Positions 16,809-25,434 of a stretch of DNA of 64,000 nt are shown one piece after another. Under the pieces are notes generated by a model that ran no database searches, was not told the DNA's origin, and was given only the letters and a program-made list of their open reading frames with translations. Numbering within the stretch: position 1 is the first letter of the stretch; each line of letters begins with the position of its first letter. Location of the stretch: contig NZ_JAQPCN010000001.1 in NCBI RefSeq assembly GCF_028464225.1, positions 1,116,001 through 1,180,000 on the forward strand. Direction: 5' to 3'. Made by a program: the position numbers and the translations under genes. The stretch comes from Zeaxanthinibacter sp. PT1 (GTDB taxonomy: Bacteria > Bacteroidota > Bacteroidia > Flavobacteriales > Flavobacteriaceae).

Positions 16809-18125
16809 CTAATCACGAGAGTTTTCCAATGCCTGGGCAATAGAAGTATCCATAATGGCAATGCCGAGGTCTATTTCCTCCCGGCTGACATTCAGGGGTG
16901 GAGCTATGCGGAAAACACCGCCCATTCCCTTAACCCTCACGATATTCATGCTGAGTCCATTTTGTAAACAATGTTCTGATATGGAATGGCCAAGTTCTGG
17001 TGCCGGTTCCCTGCTTTCACGGTCCTTTACGATCTCTACGCCTAAGAGCAAGCCACGTCCCCTGATATCACCTATACATTCATATTTTTGCTGTAACTCT
17101 GATAATTGTTGCTTTAAATAAACTCCTTGTTCAACGGCGCGTTCCGCCATCTTCTCTTGTTGCAAGACGGCGATCATCGCCAGGCCGACATGGGCAGGAA
17201 GGGGATCAGAGATGTGAGAGGTAATATTGAGAAATCCTTTCTTATAGCAGTCTTCTTCTATGGCCGAACTGGTTACCGTAGCGGCGAGTGGGATACCCCC
17301 ACCAAGGGTTTTGGAGAGCGTGAGAAAGTCGGGCAGGATCCCATCCCTTTCAAATGCAAAGTTGAGACCTACACGACCAAACGCGGTTTGAGCTTCATCG
17401 AGGATCAGTAGCAGGCCGCGTTCTTCACAAAGCTTTTTAAGCTTCCTGAGGTAATCCGTGGGCAAATCTATAATTCCTGCTGCACTGAGAACGGGCTCCG
17501 CAATGAATGCAGCATAAGCGCCAACAGACTGCCGGTCCACTAAGGCCATACCTGCCTCGAGGCAGCTGTGATCACAACTGTCCTTGCAATGGGAGATGGG
17601 GCAGCGATATGCATAAGGTGCCGGGATGGCCAGGCTTCCGGGCATGGCTGGGCCGTAGCCTTTACGAGTATGGGAATAGGTGCTGGCCTGGGCCCCTGAG
17701 GTCATTCCATGCCAGGAACCTACAAAGCCGATAACCTCGAACCCACCGGTAGTTAGCTTTGCCATCCTGAGGGCTACTTCGTTAGATTCAGAGCCTGTAT
17801 TGATAAACAAACACTTGTCAAGCCCTTCCGGTAACAGATCGACAATTTCCTTACTTAATTGCACCACAGCCGGTGAAAGCATAGTACTTAATAGGTGGAT
17901 GGATTGCTCCCCCGCCTCTTTCATTGCCTTTAATATAGCCGGGTGGTTATGACCATAGACAGAGCACATCTGTCCCGAAGTAAAATCGAGGATCTTTTTC
18001 CCGTCGCGCGTAAACAGGTATGATCCCTCCGCACGGGTGATCATCAGGGGAGAGAATTCCCCACAGTAGCGAATCAGGCAGGTTTCAGCTTCTTTCAACC
18101 ATGCCGGTTTATCAGGTGTTTTCAT
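16809..18125 (-). CDS. Class III PLP enzyme resembling 2,2-dialkylglycine decarboxylase
   Basis: 438 residues of aminotransferase fold type I, subgroup III. Against the Burkholderia dialkylglycine decarboxylase as I remember it, key residues fall at the same numbers: Q52 (TSGQM), W138 and M141 (SWHGM), D243 and Q246 (DEAQT), PLP lysine K272 (LSKTLG) and R406 (FRIAPP). That enzyme decarboxylates 2-aminoisobutyrate-like amino acids and then transaminates pyruvate. Two differences stand out: Ala215 replaces the Ser next to the carboxylate, and a Cys-rich insert (C175, C180, C184, C188) replaces a plain loop. It may therefore be an aminotransferase with other substrates. The gap to the glucosidase downstream is 82 bases. 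The fold is certain; the reaction is inferred. Confidence 0.8.
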   Translation of the reverse strand: MKTPDKPAWLKEAETCLIRYCGEFSPLMITRAEGSYLFTRDGKKILDFTSGQMCSVYGHNHPAILKAMKEAGEQSIHLLSTMLSPAVVQLSKEIVDLLPEGLDKCLFINTGSESNEVALRMAKLTTGGFEVIGFVGSWHGMTSGAQASTYSHTRKGYGPAMPGSLAIPAPYAYRCPISHCKDSCDHSCLEAGMALVDRQSVGAYAAFIAEPVLSAAGIIDLPTDYLRKLKKLCEERGLLLILDEAQTAFGRVGLNFAFERDGILPDFLTLSKTLGGGIPLAATVTSSAIEEDCYKKGFLNITSHISDPLPAHVGLAMIAVLQQEKMAERAVEQGVYLKQQLSELQQKYECIGDIRGRGLLLGVEIVKDRESREPAPELGHSISEHCLQNGLSMNIVRVKGMGGVFRIAPPLNVSREEIDLGIAIMDTSIAQALENSRD

Positions 18126-18278
18126 GGATAAAACAAAAGTGCTTACTCCTTAAAAACTGAGATATTTTACTAGCCGTAGACGGAGGTGCCATTCAGAACA
18201 GCGGATAGGTAATCCATCAATAGCTGAAAACAACAGTAGGGAGCTATACTTAAAGGTAGAAAATAAAAAGTCAGATTT

Positions 18279-18755
18279 TCAATAAAAATAACGGGTTTTC
18301 AGGAGTTGTAAAGTTTTTATCCCACTGATAGCCAGCAGCCCCAATAAAAATCCCTGAATGATGGTGAGCAGGTTATGAAAGCTGTCTGCCCATTGGCCTG
18401 TGTCGATTAGCTCGGGGTTGTTGAGCGAATCAAGGTTATCGCTGAATGAGCCATTAACCAAGGTGGTCAGTCCAAAAATCAAAGTCATCATAAGGATGGT
18501 TGCCGCGATAAAGATCAGGTTAACAGCGGTGATCCTGAAATTACTGTAGAGCATTCTTCCTAAATAGACTATGAAGAAGGATAAAACAACCAAAGCGATA
18601 TTGGCATAGAGCGACGGGATGGCGTAATACGTATCGTAGAAGTTAAAAGTAGTGTGTGAATCTATTTGAAGGCTCTCCGTTCCCAGCAGGAGTATTCCCA
18701 AGCCAAGGCCGCCGGACGTAGTACCCAGCAGGCAATACCATTCCTTTTTATTCAT
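18279..18755 (-). CDS. Small integral membrane protein, unknown
   Basis: 158 residues with four predicted transmembrane helices (about 8-25, 47-66, 75-98 and 127-150). A polar loop after helix 1 carries FNFYDTYYAIP, resembling the HDTYYVI-type motif of other small Bacteroidota membrane proteins, and the loop between helices 3 and 4 is acidic. I cannot assign a function. It stands alone: the downstream aminotransferase begins 153 bases away and the upstream region is a 419-base gap. Confidence 0.6.
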   Translation of the reverse strand: MNKKEWYCLLGTTSGGLGLGILLLGTESLQIDSHTTFNFYDTYYAIPSLYANIALVVLSFFIVYLGRMLYSNFRITAVNLIFIAATILMMTLIFGLTTLVNGSFSDNLDSLNNPELIDTGQWADSFHNLLTIIQGFLLGLLAISGIKTLQLLKTRYFY

Positions 18756-19174
18756 CGGGTATGTTTTGGTTAAACAATGATGTTGTTACATGCCGGGGGA
18801 AACAGCAAGGTTAAATGCCAAATCGAACTCTTGTTGAGATCGAATCATTGTCCAATTCGTAGGATTAGGGTGTATTAAATGTAAGAAAAATATTATATAA
18901 AAACTAGGAGGCTGTTTTTCATTTGTAAAACGCCGTATTTAAGCTTCCCATGAAACTCATGGATAAGGGATAAAACCGGAAAAGGAATTCTTCTAATTCC
19001 ACATCTTCCAGCTTCCTGTTCCCGCAGTAGTTTGCAAGCACCTATCCTCCCTGTTTATATTGCCTTGACAAAGGATAGACTTAGCCTATGAGGTATAGAA
19101 AAACTCGCTTTTATTTTACGGTAACTACTTCGTATTTTTGCAGCCTGAATTAAGAAACATAAAAACTAAATACT
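18756..19174. other. Intergenic region with the peroxiredoxin promoter
   Basis: 419 bases, A/T rich in the middle (18880-18910). No ORF with coding character and no RNA-like fold was recognised. The only supported element is the peroxiredoxin -7 box at 19133. Confidence 0.5.
19133..19140 (+). promoter_or_regulatory. -7 promoter element of the peroxiredoxin operon
   Basis: TATTTTTG followed by CAGC, an exact TAnnTTTG match 35 bases before the ATG. The predicted leader is about 28 bases. Confidence 0.7.
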
Positions 19175-19819
19175 ATGGCCTTTACAGGTAAAAAATTCCC
19201 AAATATTACAGTACCCGCAATGAACGAAATGGGTGATACTATTCACCTTAACGTATTTGAAGAAGCGGTGAAGAACAAGAAAAAGGTATTGCTTTTCTGG
19301 TACCCGAAAGATTTCACTTTTGTATGCCCAACTGAGCTACATGCCTTCCAGGATGCACTAAAAGAGTTTGATAAAAGAAATACAATGGTTATCGGCGCTT
19401 CTTGTGACAGCCCGGAAGTACATTTTGCATGGTTGAATACCCCAAAAGATAACGGAGGAATAGAAGGAGTTACTTACAATATCCTGGCAGACACAAACCG
19501 TAACCTTTCTTCGGCTCTTGGTATCCTGGATGCGGAGTATAAAGGATTTGATGAGGAGTTAGGTATTGAAATCCTTAAAGGGGACAATGTCACCTACAGG
19601 GCAACTTACCTGATCGATGAAGAAGGAACTGTTTTCCACGAGGGGATCAACCATATGCCGCTTGGAAGAAATGTGAACGAATTCCTTCGTCTGGTAGATG
19701 CATACGAGCACGTACAGAAGCACGGGGAAGTATGCCCGGCTAACTGGGAAGAAGGAAAAGATGCCATGAAGGCAGACAGGGAAGGGGTAGCCTCTTACCT
19801 GAAGCATTCTTTAAATTAA
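19175..19819 (+). CDS. 2-Cys peroxiredoxin (AhpC/TSA family)
   Basis: 214 residues. Peroxidatic Cys51 lies in the DFTFVCPTE motif and resolving Cys187 in GEVCPANW, so this is a typical 2-Cys enzyme reducing peroxides. The C-terminal tail after Cys187 is long (27 residues) and includes a YL motif, which is linked in other typical 2-Cys enzymes to sensitivity to overoxidation. A thioredoxin-like gene begins 11 bases later and is its likely electron donor, followed by the DUF6952-type gene. All three should share one mRNA from the promoter at 19133. Confidence 0.95.
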   Translation: MAFTGKKFPNITVPAMNEMGDTIHLNVFEEAVKNKKKVLLFWYPKDFTFVCPTELHAFQDALKEFDKRNTMVIGASCDSPEVHFAWLNTPKDNGGIEGVTYNILADTNRNLSSALGILDAEYKGFDEELGIEILKGDNVTYRATYLIDEEGTVFHEGINHMPLGRNVNEFLRLVDAYEHVQKHGEVCPANWEEGKDAMKADREGVASYLKHSLN

Positions 19820-19830
19820 AAAAGAAAACT

Positions 19831-20145
19831 ATGTACACGGAAATAACTGAAGACAATTTAGCGACCACCGTCCAGGAGAACGACACCGTACTGGTACAGT
19901 ACTCCGCGGGATGGTGTGGCAATTGCAGGGTGATGAAGCCCAAGTTCAAGAGGTTTGCTTCTGAAAACGAAGATATTCCTTTTGTCATGGTTGATGCGGA
20001 GAAATTTCCGGAATCAAGGCAGCTAGCCAAGGTTGATAACCTGCCTACATTTGCTGCTTTTAAAAACGGGAAGCTGCTCAAGCAGGTGCAGACGAACAAA
20101 GTAGATTCCTTAAAAGAATTTATCGATGCGGCTACCAGTAATTAA
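19831..20145 (+). CDS. Thioredoxin-family protein (CGNC active site)
   Basis: 104 residues with one thioredoxin fold. The active site is WCGNC (C29, C32) rather than the usual WCGPC, and cis-Pro follows in DNLPTF. No signal peptide, so cytoplasmic. The change of Pro to Asn is expected to raise the redox potential compared with standard thioredoxin. Its position 11 bases after peroxiredoxin suggests that it reduces that enzyme. The last 20 bases overlap the start of the next gene. Confidence 0.92.
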   Translation: MYTEITEDNLATTVQENDTVLVQYSAGWCGNCRVMKPKFKRFASENEDIPFVMVDAEKFPESRQLAKVDNLPTFAAFKNGKLLKQVQTNKVDSLKEFIDAATSN

Positions 20146-20386
20146 GCACCTGAACCAGTTTATCGAGGAGAACGACCAGGATTATGCTATTGAAGCCCTG
20201 GAACTCCTGGAGCACCTGACGGAAAGCCGGGCCATCAAAGATGAAGAACTGGATGTGATCGGGGAACTGATCTCTAATATCGCCGGTTCCCTGGAAGTCC
20301 GGGAATTGATGAAAAAGGATGGCCTTTCGGAAAAGGAAGCCCTGAACGCTTTTATGAAAAGGGTTACAGGATCAATTGACCAATAA
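20126..20386 (+). CDS. DUF6952-type small helical protein
   Basis: 86 residues, all predicted helical, with no cysteine: LPVIKHLNQFIEEN, a DYAIEALELLEHLTE helix, then DGLSEKEALNAFMKRV. Homologues are known to me as DUF6952, found in flavobacteria behind peroxiredoxin and thioredoxin; no function is established. The start ATG at 20126 lies inside the thioredoxin gene, a 20-base overlap that implies translational coupling. Without Cys it is not a redox carrier, so it may be a partner or chaperone of the two enzymes. A strong terminator follows. Confidence 0.82.
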   Translation: MRLPVIKHLNQFIEENDQDYAIEALELLEHLTESRAIKDEELDVIGELISNIAGSLEVRELMKKDGLSEKEALNAFMKRVTGSIDQ

Positions 20387-20410
20387 AGGTTGCTAAGATG
20401 AAGAAGAAAG

Positions 20411-20438
20411 AACCCCGGGATTTCCCGGGGTTTTTTAT
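20411..20438. terminator. Terminator after the peroxiredoxin operon
   Basis: AACCCCGGGA (20411-20420), two bases, TCCCGGGGTT (20423-20432), then TTTTATTT. The A-rich left flank lets it also serve the convergent marC gene. Confidence 0.9.
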
Positions 20439-21041
20439 TTATGCCTGGAACAATACCTCGAAACCATCGATGAGCATTTGTACGGCGACCATGACCAGGA
20501 GCATACCCATCAGGCGTTCTACGGCGATCAGTCCGCGCTCTTTCAGGAATCTCAGTAGGATGGGAGCTGCGAGCAGTATCACTGCAGACATACCCCATGC
20601 CAGCAACACGGCAAAGAACCAGTTGGTCATTTTCGCCGGTCCGCTCTGTGTCATCAGGATCAGCATGGCCAGGACGGATGGTCCCGCGATCATGGGGATG
20701 GCGATAGGAACCAGGAAAGGTTCTCCCCCCGGCTGATGGCCCATAATTCCTTCCGGCTTGGGAAAGATCATCCTTAACCCGATGATCAGTAATATCAGTC
20801 CGCCCGAAATAGTAACTGCTTCCTGTTGCAGGTGCAGAAACCTGAGCAGGGGTTTCCCGAGAAAGAGGAACAAGAGAAGGAGGGCCAAGGCCATCAGCAG
20901 CTCACGGGCAATGATCACCCGCTGCCTTTTGGCCGGGATCCCTTTAAGTACTGAAAGAACCAGGGGTATATTCCCCAGGGGGTCCATCAGTAAGAATAAC
21001 AATACAGCTGCCGACCAGATAGAGCCTCCTAATTCGTCCAT
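20439..21041 (-). CDS. MarC family integral membrane protein (YhgN-like)
   Basis: 200 residues with six predicted transmembrane helices. The family marks MDPLGNIPLVLSVL in helix 1 and the second repeat VPIAIPMIAGPSVLAMLIL are both present, as is GGLILLIIGLRM. MarC proteins were once linked to multiple antibiotic resistance, but that was not upheld; the substrate is unknown. It is transcribed alone between a terminator and the Tricorn-like gene, whose stop lies 73 bases past the marC start. Confidence 0.92.
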   Translation of the reverse strand: MDELGGSIWSAAVLLFLLMDPLGNIPLVLSVLKGIPAKRQRVIIARELLMALALLLLFLFLGKPLLRFLHLQQEAVTISGGLILLIIGLRMIFPKPEGIMGHQPGGEPFLVPIAIPMIAGPSVLAMLILMTQSGPAKMTNWFFAVLLAWGMSAVILLAAPILLRFLKERGLIAVERLMGMLLVMVAVQMLIDGFEVLFQA

Positions 21042-21114
21042 ATGATTCTCATTTACTTTGGTTTACAATTAAAGATCATTGCAGGTTTAATGTTCACCGT
21101 AATTTTCCGGGCTA

Positions 21115-24100
21115 TCAATTACCCCCGTTCGATGCAGGGGAGGAGAATGCAGGAGCCTGAATCTTCCTGGGCTGTCCTTTCAATTGCTTCATCAATTCCG
21201 TAACGGCTCGCTCTAACTGTGGATCACGCCCTTCTGACAGGGATTTTGCATCCTGGCGTACCTCGATATCCGGGGATATGCCTTTATTTTCACCTATCCA
21301 CTCTCCTTTGATAGGATCAAAGATAGCATTATCCGGTGCGGTTAACGCTCCACCGTCGATCAGGCGGTAATGAACAGAACTCTTGACCAGGCCTCCCCAG
21401 GTGGTGGATCCGATCAGCAAGCCGGCTTTCTGTTGCCGGAAAACCCATGGAAAGAAGTCGCCCCCGGACCCTGCCATTTCATTGATCAGTAAAACTTTAG
21501 GGCCGAGTATCCCTGCAGGCATACCCTTGGGTTCTGCCCCGGGAACCTCGTTGGTATAGGCCGCGCGGAGCTCGCGTGTCATCAAATCAACCATATAGTC
21601 ATCCAGGAGTCCTCCCCCGTTATAACGGGCATCGATCACTGCCCCTTCCTTATCCTGTTGAGCAAAGAAGTAACGGTTAAAGGAAACCAATCCCTGCCCA
21701 CTGGTGTTGGGAACCCAGACATAGGCCAATTTGCCATTAGACAAGCTATCAACCATCCTTCGGTTGTCCTCAACCCAGGCGCGGGTGCGCAGGTCATTCT
21801 CGCTCTTTAAGGGCTTTACGGTAATGGTCCAGTGGCCTTCAAAAACAGGCTTGTCATTAATATGCAGTACCGTCTGTTTGTCCACAGTGCCATCGAGAAA
21901 GCGATAGGGGTTTTGTTCTGCGGTTAATTCTTGCCCATTTACACCGACCAGGTAATGCCCTTGGGATACTTTAAGTCCCGGTTCGTCCAGTGGGCTGGTC
22001 AATTCGGGGTTCCAGTTCTCAGTGGTATAGATCCTGCTGATTTTCCACCTGTTCTTTTCACGTACAAGGTCTGCACCCAGCAGGCCTGTCTTTGGGTCAC
22101 CTGTTTTTGGGAAATCCCCGCCGAATACAAAACTATGCCCTACGGATAACTCGCCATTCATCTGGTCCAGGATGTAACTAAGATCCTCCCTGTGTCGAAC
22201 ATAAGGTAACATAGGAGCATACCGATCATACACCACCTGCCAATCCCTGCCGTGAAGGTTAGGATCGTAAAAATAATCACGTTCGTATCGCCAGGCCTCC
22301 TCAAAGATCTGCTCCCATTCGGCCCGGTGGTCTACCTTAGCTTCAAGGGATACGTTGACACTTTTAGCGGCATCCGCACTTTTATCCGTATCGGCAACCT
22401 TATAGCTGCCCTTCGCCTTAAGCAGCATTTTACTTCCATCAGCAGAAACAGAGAGGTCAGAAACTCCGCCTGTATAATCGGATAATTTCCGTTCAGCTAA
22501 TTCGTATTTATGAATCTTTAAGCCTCTTTCTCCCGGTATTCTTTCCGTGATAAAAACAATACCCTTAGGACCGGGCAACAGCCCGCGATAGTTAGCATCT
22601 TCTATAGGGAGGGGTATGATGCGGCGGTCTAATCCGTCAAAATCTATCTTTACGACCAAAGGTTCTTCTTTGGACTCTTCCTTTTTCTGCTCCTTTTTAT
22701 CTTCGCTATCTTCTTTTTTTATGTTCTCTTCGTCACTTCTCAGTTTAAAAGGAGAGCTGTCCGATTTATCCAGGTTTAGCACGTAGACAGCATATTCAGG
22801 GTCCGAGTTCATAGAACTGGTATTCACCCACCCGGATCCCAGGGCAACTTCTGTGCTCGCCAGGAAATACAAGTGTTTCCCGTCCCTGTCCCATGCCGGG
22901 GAAGAAGCATCTGCAAATGCATTGGTGATCTCCCGGGACCGGTTTTCCTCTGAAGACCAGATCACTATCCGCCTGAAATTGTTATCGCCACTCTTGGAAT
23001 AGACCAGCCATCGCGAATCGGGAGACCAGCTGAGCCCCATATTTCCGCGCTCTATATTAACTCCGCCCGTTCCCACGGTTTTAATCTGCCCGGACTGCAT
23101 ATCAACGACACGAACCCTGAGGTCATCGTCTACAAAAGCGATGAACTCGCCGTCCGGAGACCATACCGGTTCCCAGGCCAATTTAGATTCGCCCAGGGAA
23201 ATGTCCCGGGTACTTCCCAATCCATCTTGTGGGGCAGTCCTCAGTAGATATCCATTACGCCCTTCATCGGTAAACCAGGCAATACGATCTCCTTTTGGAG
23301 ACCAGATGGGGCGGCGGTCTGCAACCCCCGAACTACTTGTCAGGTTGCGGGCATCTCCGTATTCTACGGGTACGGTGAAGATATCCCCCCTGGCCTCCAT
23401 CAATATCCTTTTACCACTGGGAGAGATAGAGGTATAGCCTACGTAATCGTCTACAGATTCCCATCTGGTTTCTGCCCATGGAAAATCTCCGCTGATACTG
23501 ATCTGGAGCTGTTCCGTATTCCCGGTTGCCGGATCCATCATATGCAGATAACCTTCTCTTTCAAAGACCAGCTTATCTTTTCCCGATAACCATTTGATAT
23601 CGGAGCCCTTGTACTGTGTCAATTGTTCCAGGTCCTGGTTCGCAACCGAATAAGCCCATATGTTCATGACTCCTCCTTCCCGGTCTGAAAGAAAATATAC
23701 GGTATCGTCGATCCAGGTAGGGTGCAGGTCTATGGATCTTTCATTGGGGATCAGGACTTCTGACTGTGTATCAAGATTGAGCAGGATGAGTGGTGTATTC
23801 TGTCCTCCGCGGTAATTCCGGAATTCGGATTCCCAACGGGTAACGCGATCGATGGCAATAGCGTCGCCAGCAGGGGAAAAGGAACCGTCAAAACCCCTTT
23901 GGGCACTGAGCAGCAGAGGGACACCACCCTCTTTAGAAATGGTCCATAAACGGTTAGATGGTCTTGGTGCGAATTCTCTTGAAGAGGCATACAGGACGCT
24001 TTTACCATCCGGGCTCCAACCTCTTACAAAAGCACCGGAAGGGTGCCAGGTAAGCTGTTCGGCCTGCCCCCCAGTAACAGGAACGGTATACACGGCATGG

Positions 24101-24363
24101 TATCCAGTCTTATTGGAGTTAAAAGCGATGGTTTTGCCATCCGGTGAGATCGCCGGGTTTTCTTCTACTGCTGCTGTACTGGTGATGCGTTTAACATTGC
24201 TCCCGTCAAGTGCGGAGATCCAGATATCCCCACCATGGGCAAATGCAATGTGGGTATCACTGGCTGAAGGTTGCCGCAGCAGCCGGGTACCCTGTGGTCG
24301 GGCTTCTTGAAAGCATACTATTAGGATAAGAAAAATAGCGGTATTCAGTATTAGTTTGGTCAT
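21115..24363 (-). CDS. Tricorn-like serine protease (peptidase S41), exported
   Basis: 1082 residues with a signal peptide (cleavage near residue 23). An N-terminal TolB/WD-like beta-propeller region with many S-P-D-G blades (about 30-560) is followed by an acidic, Lys/Glu-rich linker (about 545-575). After this come the Tricorn C1 region, a PDZ domain (about 770-850) and the S41 catalytic domain. The nucleophile is S966 in EMAGSGGDFF, almost the position in archaeal Tricorn (S965), with H704 in LHGRDW and a Glu in GENKGISPDIEV. Such enzymes degrade oligopeptides in the periplasm. Monocistronic as far as can be seen. Confidence 0.92.
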   Translation of the reverse strand: MTKLILNTAIFLILIVCFQEARPQGTRLLRQPSASDTHIAFAHGGDIWISALDGSNVKRITSTAAVEENPAISPDGKTIAFNSNKTGYHAVYTVPVTGGQAEQLTWHPSGAFVRGWSPDGKSVLYASSREFAPRPSNRLWTISKEGGVPLLLSAQRGFDGSFSPAGDAIAIDRVTRWESEFRNYRGGQNTPLILLNLDTQSEVLIPNERSIDLHPTWIDDTVYFLSDREGGVMNIWAYSVANQDLEQLTQYKGSDIKWLSGKDKLVFEREGYLHMMDPATGNTEQLQISISGDFPWAETRWESVDDYVGYTSISPSGKRILMEARGDIFTVPVEYGDARNLTSSSGVADRRPIWSPKGDRIAWFTDEGRNGYLLRTAPQDGLGSTRDISLGESKLAWEPVWSPDGEFIAFVDDDLRVRVVDMQSGQIKTVGTGGVNIERGNMGLSWSPDSRWLVYSKSGDNNFRRIVIWSSEENRSREITNAFADASSPAWDRDGKHLYFLASTEVALGSGWVNTSSMNSDPEYAVYVLNLDKSDSSPFKLRSDEENIKKEDSEDKKEQKKEESKEEPLVVKIDFDGLDRRIIPLPIEDANYRGLLPGPKGIVFITERIPGERGLKIHKYELAERKLSDYTGGVSDLSVSADGSKMLLKAKGSYKVADTDKSADAAKSVNVSLEAKVDHRAEWEQIFEEAWRYERDYFYDPNLHGRDWQVVYDRYAPMLPYVRHREDLSYILDQMNGELSVGHSFVFGGDFPKTGDPKTGLLGADLVREKNRWKISRIYTTENWNPELTSPLDEPGLKVSQGHYLVGVNGQELTAEQNPYRFLDGTVDKQTVLHINDKPVFEGHWTITVKPLKSENDLRTRAWVEDNRRMVDSLSNGKLAYVWVPNTSGQGLVSFNRYFFAQQDKEGAVIDARYNGGGLLDDYMVDLMTRELRAAYTNEVPGAEPKGMPAGILGPKVLLINEMAGSGGDFFPWVFRQQKAGLLIGSTTWGGLVKSSVHYRLIDGGALTAPDNAIFDPIKGEWIGENKGISPDIEVRQDAKSLSEGRDPQLERAVTELMKQLKGQPRKIQAPAFSSPASNGGN

Positions 24364-24741
24364 GGTACTCGGATAGGTTATATAAGCTTACTTTGTTGGA
24401 CCGGATCGGTAATGATCCGGGCTTTATTCAACTTAAAGCGGTTTTTTGCACATGAGTATTTTTGGTTTAAACCAACAAAATTGATGTTTAAACGAATGGA
24501 TGATAAATGTAGTAAATATTAATAGGAAAAGATCAGGCCTTGTTCGGCCTGATGGCGAATATCGGTTCATTAATAGAGAGACCCGTGAATTGAAAGCCCC
24601 GCGACCTATTCTTATGGCAGCTGGAACCGGATGCTAACTGCATTGGCACAATTCTAAATTGTACTATCCCCTGCACGGGGATATACCTATTTTATAATAA
24701 GATTCCCTGGCTAAGCTGAAGGCGATTCAAGTATGATGTTA
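24364..24741. other. Intergenic region with hairpins
   Basis: 378 bases with no coding signal. It holds a perfect eight-base-arm hairpin at 24532-24553 and a second hairpin (TATCCCC / GGGGATA, about 24665-24683) near the 3' end of the gene at 24742. Confidence 0.5.
24532..24553 (-). terminator. Possible terminator, minus strand
   Basis: ATCAGGCC (24532-24539), six-base loop, GGCCTGAT (24546-24553). On the minus strand it is followed by CTTTTCCTATT, a weak T run, 189 bases past the stop of the gene at 24742. Confidence 0.45.
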
Positions 24742-25155
24742 CTATCCTATTTCAACTTCCCGTACATACCTGCCTTTCCTGAAGAGAATGCTGAACATGA
24801 TCAGGATATATAACAGCAGGTGAGCACCCCAGAGAACGAAATAGTCGATAGCGATGAAATTCTGAAGGATGTACCAGGCGAGCAGGCAGAGGAGGTAAAA
24901 TGGCAAAAGTAATGCCCCGTATTTAGCACCATCTACCTTCAGCACTTTTTTTTCATCGGGCTGGATTTCAAAAACCATGGTATGGCTCCTGAACCAGTCA
25001 ATATCGGTTTTCAGGATGTGGTTTCCGGGTTCGATGCTATACTGTATAGTTTCCCCGTTTTTAATTGATCCCAGTTGCTTGCCATTGATAAAAAGGCGAT
25101 ATGCTTTTTCCCGGGTCATCCAATGAGAAGGTCTCTCAATAATCAATGTTGGCAT
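24742..25155 (-). CDS. Two-helix membrane protein with N-terminal PEGA-like beta domain
   Basis: 137 residues without a signal peptide. The first 75 residues look like a small beta sandwich (REKAYRLFINGKQLGSIKNG, then SIEPGNHILKTDIDW), a pattern seen in PEGA/DUF2846-like domains. Two transmembrane helices follow (about 84-101 and 105-127) and a short basic tail. Function unknown. A 21-bp palindrome (25236-25256) lies 81 bases upstream next to a TATATTTA -7-like box, so expression is probably controlled by a dimeric regulator. Confidence 0.65.
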   Translation of the reverse strand: MPTLIIERPSHWMTREKAYRLFINGKQLGSIKNGETIQYSIEPGNHILKTDIDWFRSHTMVFEIQPDEKKVLKVDGAKYGALLLPFYLLCLLAWYILQNFIAIDYFVLWGAHLLLYILIMFSILFRKGRYVREVEIG

Positions 25156-25235
25156 GAGGTTAAGTATTACTCCGAGGGTTAGTCAGAGGCGGTTGGCGAT
25201 CTGGGGGATCTTTGGTTGGATAAATATAACAATTA

Positions 25236-25256
25236 TAGAATATAGATTATATTCTA
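25236..25256. promoter_or_regulatory. 21-bp palindrome upstream of the gene at 24742
   Basis: Arms TAGAATATA (25236-25244) and TATATTCTA (25248-25256) are perfect inverted repeats around GAT. On the minus strand a TATATTTA box (25227-25220) follows directly, so the site would cover the -33 region. Confidence 0.6.
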
Positions 25257-25380
25257 AACTGTTAAAAATCTGATTATTATGCTGTTTTGCTTGCAAGGCG
25301 CATTGCTTCCAAAGGGGCAGGGCTTGTATTTTATGGTGGGATGAGGTGTTATAATGAGCAGGGGAGGATTGCAGATAAAA

Positions 25381-25411
25381 AAAAAGGGGCAGACTTTCGT
25401 CTACCCCTTTT
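25381..25411 (-). terminator. Terminator after the M4 protease gene
   Basis: AAAAGGGG-C-AGAC, TTTC loop, GTCT-A-CCCCTTTT, with one C-A mismatch in the stem. On the minus strand a long T run follows (complement of 25376-25385). Confidence 0.85.
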
Positions 25412-25434
25412 CACAGTCAAGCGTATGGTTATCG

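Noticed and set aside
24590-24690. Possible tRNA or structured RNA
   Set aside because: Only simple hairpins are seen; no cloverleaf, anticodon arm or T-loop consensus.
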